NCBI GenBank assembly: GCA_021791615.1
Contig: JAJYWG010000363.1
Coordinates: forward strand, 1 to 5,952
Length of the DNA stretch: 5,952 nucleotides
Direction of reading: 5' to 3'
Origin: Actinomycetes bacterium
GTDB taxonomy: Bacteria > Actinomycetota > Acidimicrobiia > Acidimicrobiales > RAAP-2
The stretch's first letter is position 1; every line of letters begins with the position of its first letter. Positions 4,960 through 5,952 of this stretch are shown in pieces. A program made the translations under genes and the position numbers. The notes under the pieces were generated by a model. That model saw only the letters and a program-made list of their open reading frames with translations. It made no database searches and was not told where the DNA came from.

Positions 4960-5006
4960 CAGCCTTCACACGGCTGAGGTCGGAGGTTCGAGTCCTCTAG
5001 CGCCCA
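4960..5006 (+). other. tRNA-Val(CAC) 3' fragment, probable attachment site of an integrative element
   Basis: The sequence folds as the 3' part of a tRNA. The anticodon stem is CAGCC/GGCTG (4960-4964/4972-4976) with the 7-base loop TTCACAC, so the anticodon is CAC (4967-4969), which reads Val. Next come a 5-base variable loop (4977-4981), the T arm GGAGG-TTCGAGT-CCTCT (4982-4998), the acceptor 3' strand AGCGCCC (4999-5005) and discriminator A5006; no encoded CCA follows. The matching 5' half (expected to begin GGGCGCT and include a D arm) is absent. Integration into a tRNA 3' end restores the gene at one junction and leaves such a fragment at the other. Its orientation puts the element on the lower-coordinate side. 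A decayed tRNA gene without an element is the alternative. Confidence 0.7.
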
Positions 5007-5009
5007 CAA

Positions 5010-5378
5010 GTAAAAGTCCAGTTCAGCGGGCAGTTCTTCGCCGCGGAGCACGAGGACCCGAGGCGGTCTGGGCGCGATCTGGGCGGGCGATGGGCGTCGA
5101 CGTGGCAACGTGGCCACCGCCGAACTTCAACAGTGGACGGGGCATCGTCGTACAACGTCGTACTTGACGCGAAGACAGGGCGCGTCCTTGGAGTCGCGAC
5201 GACAAAGACCATGCCTGGGGCGCCTTCCGTTCCAGCCGGGACGCACTTAAATTTAGGTAGTCAGACAGGATGACCCGCGCGCCTTCGATAGTGCCTCGGC
5301 GGATTGTGCAACCATTTCGATTACCGACCCCGAGCACGACCGCGCCCGTGACGTTCGTGCGATCGCACTAAAACTAAA
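5010..5378. other. mostly non-coding stretch right of the att site
   Basis: Apart from the doubtful remnant at 5133-5273, I see no gene in these 369 bases. Minus-strand frames here are Arg/Ser-rich without codon bias. Short direct repeats occur (ACGTGGC at 5100 and 5108; CGTCGTAC at 5146 and 5156), and a perfect 12-bp palindrome GTGCGATCGCAC lies at 5357-5368. The stretch around 5245-5255 is AT-rich compared with its surroundings. Confidence 0.35.
5133..5273 (+). pseudogene. possible C-terminal remnant of a secreted or cell-surface protein
   Basis: One plus-strand frame reads VDGASSYNVVLDAKTGRVLG and on to THLNLGSQTG before TGA 5271-5273. The phrase VVLDAKTGRVLG resembles the beta-strand plus turn (DxxTGRVL) found in many C-terminal domains of actinobacterial membrane-anchored proteins. 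Codon bias is only moderate, there is no convincing start, and the sequence upstream in this frame is poor. I treat it as a possible decayed gene end and not as a functional gene. Confidence 0.2.
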
Positions 5379-5622
5379 GGGTGCGGCTCCCCTGGAGTGA
5401 CTATGCGGCCAGCGGTATGACCCCCTGGGCATGGCGCGACTCGTGGACGCGCTGGCGTTCATGGTCGAGGTGGAAGCGCCAGTAGTCGTCGAAGTCGCCG
5501 TTCGCCCGGACCGCGCGTAGCTTGAGGACCGCTTCAGCTCCCTCGACGCTCCAGCGTGCGCCGGTCACGTCCATCCGGTCCCGGACGACGTGTCGCGCCG
5601 CGCCTTCGATCACGCCGACTGA
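5379..5622 (-). mobile_element. remnant of an ISKra4-family insertion sequence
   Basis: The minus-strand frame ending at TAG 5403-5401 carries the C-terminal end of an ISKra4-type transposase: [20 protein letters not shown], then [37 protein letters not shown] and GVIPLAA. ISKra4 transposases are several hundred residues long; here only about the last 72 remain and the DDE catalytic region is missing. Homology ends near 5620, where a different plus-strand coding tail begins, so this looks like a deletion or recombination junction. GGGTGCGGCTCCC (5379-5391), just beyond the stop, may be the IS end; this is inferred from position only. The fragment cannot move on its own. Confidence 0.75.
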
Positions 5623-5690
5623 GCCTGGACCAGCTGCTCGTCCGACTCGTCGACAAGACCCCCGATAACGACCAAGGAGCAGCCACATGA
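5619..5690 (+). pseudogene. C-terminal tail of a gene upstream of the SRPBCC gene, perhaps ArsR-type regulator
   Basis: A plus-strand frame reads [20 protein letters not shown] and ends with TGA 5688-5690, overlapping the ATG of the SRPBCC gene (ATGA). AHSA1/SRPBCC genes in actinomycetes are very often the second gene after an ArsR-family repressor in exactly this coupled arrangement, so an ArsR C-terminus is the likely identity; the tail itself is too short to prove it. The rest of the gene has been replaced by the ISKra4 remnant to the left. Confidence 0.4.
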
Positions 5691-5917
5691 CGACCACGAC
5701 CAAGCGAGAAGCCGAGATCACCATCGGCGACACGATGCCGACGATCATGATCGTCCGAAAGTTCGACGCACCCGCCACGGCGGTTTTCCGGGCACATGCC
5801 GCACCCGAGCTCTTTGTGCGATGGGTGTTGGCGGTCACGCTGTCTGCACATGGCCCGGCAGCGATCGGTGACCATCGGTCGGCAACGCTGCGTGAGGACG
5901 CCCAATGGTCGGAGTGA
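5687..5917 (+). CDS. SRPBCC/AHSA1-family protein, truncated
   Basis: ATG 5687 has a good ribosome binding site (AAGGAG, 5673-5678). The first 47 residues are typical of the Activator-of-Hsp90-ATPase-like SRPBCC group: [12 protein letters not shown], then [20 protein letters not shown] and PELFVRWV, where family members continue with WxGP and about 100 more residues forming a ligand-binding helix-grip fold. Here the sequence leaves the family after RWV (about 5827) and ends after 29 unrelated residues, so only the first strand and helices remain. I infer an insertion, deletion or rearrangement; no single frame shift recovers the missing motifs in the bases that follow. The product is probably not functional. 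The stop overlaps the next start at 5917 by one base. Confidence 0.65.
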   Translation: MTTTTKREAEITIGDTMPTIMIVRKFDAPATAVFRAHAAPELFVRWVLAVTLSAHGPAAIGDHRSATLREDAQWSE

Positions 5918-5952
5918 TGAGGATGCAGTCCGGTCGTCTGCGTCGGGGGGCT
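5917..5952 (+). CDS. start of an unidentified protein (3' part outside window)
   Basis: ATG 5917, preceded by GGAG at 5911-5914, opens a frame [12 protein letters not shown] that runs off the right edge. It overlaps the truncated SRPBCC stop as TGATG. Twelve codons are too few to identify it. It could be the first codons of a gene brought in by the rearrangement that cut the SRPBCC gene, for example a transposase. Confidence 0.25.
   Translation, partial: MRMQSGRLRRGA

Noticed and set aside
4749..5117. Minus-strand frame containing ALEDSNLRPQP
   Set aside because: This phrase is the translated antisense of a tRNA T-arm and anticodon region, a known artefact of annotating over tRNA sequences.
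4808..5167. 119-codon plus-strand frame
   Set aside because: It runs through a terminator hairpin, the tandem repeats and the tRNA fragment, so it cannot be a natural gene.
5534..5905. 123-codon minus-strand frame rich in Arg
   Set aside because: It is out of frame with the recognisable ISKra4 transposase end and antisense to the SRPBCC gene.

Overview
The window looks like part of a high-GC actinomycete (Actinomycetota) chromosome. The credible reading frames have strongly G/C-biased third codon positions, genes overlap by ATGA or TTGA junctions, and the recognisable families (ASCH protein, HhH-GPD-like protein, excisionase-type helix-turn-helix protein, ISKra4-type transposase end, AHSA1/SRPBCC protein) all fit that group. 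No genus can be named from the sequence.

Layout. Bases 1-98 are the 3' end of a plus-strand gene, followed by a small plus-strand gene (150-314). The region 388-3232 is read on the minus strand. From its upstream end it holds an excisionase-like HTH gene (3232-2882), an overlapping 62-codon gene (2898-2710), a strong hairpin on the stop codon, a structured gap of about 320 bases, a chain of three small overlapping genes (2368-1793), an HhH-GPD/DNA-glycosylase-like gene (774-1535, perhaps starting at 1638) and an ATGA-coupled ASCH-domain gene (388-777). Divergent from the HTH gene, across a repeat-rich intergenic region (3233-3492), lies a large plus-strand gene (3493-4806). It encodes a protein with many cysteine pairs and a C-terminal HTH, ends in a hairpin, and belongs to no family I recognise.

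At 4960-5006 lies the 3' part of a tRNA-Val(CAC): anticodon arm, variable loop, T arm and 3' acceptor strand, without the 5' half. This is what an integrative element leaves at its distal attachment site. Its orientation places the element to the left (all or most of 1-4959) and chromosome to the right. No integrase is visible, so it would have to lie outside the window.

Right of the tRNA fragment the DNA is worn. It contains a doubtful coding remnant (5133-5273), the C-terminal quarter or less of an ISKra4-family transposase on the minus strand (5401 to about 5620), a short tail of what may be an ArsR-type regulator that runs by ATGA overlap into an SRPBCC/AHSA1 gene, and that SRPBCC gene, which loses its family sequence after about 47 residues. 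Another reading frame starts at 5917 and leaves the window.

How it may fit together (inference): the left part is the end of an integrative element with an excision/regulation module (HTH gene, zinc-cysteine protein, repeat-rich control region) and cargo that includes a two-gene nucleic-acid-binding unit (HhH-GPD-like plus ASCH). Three single-base frame switches (near 1540, 1864 and 2201) in neighbouring minus-strand genes mean either that the cargo is decaying or that the sequence has indel errors.
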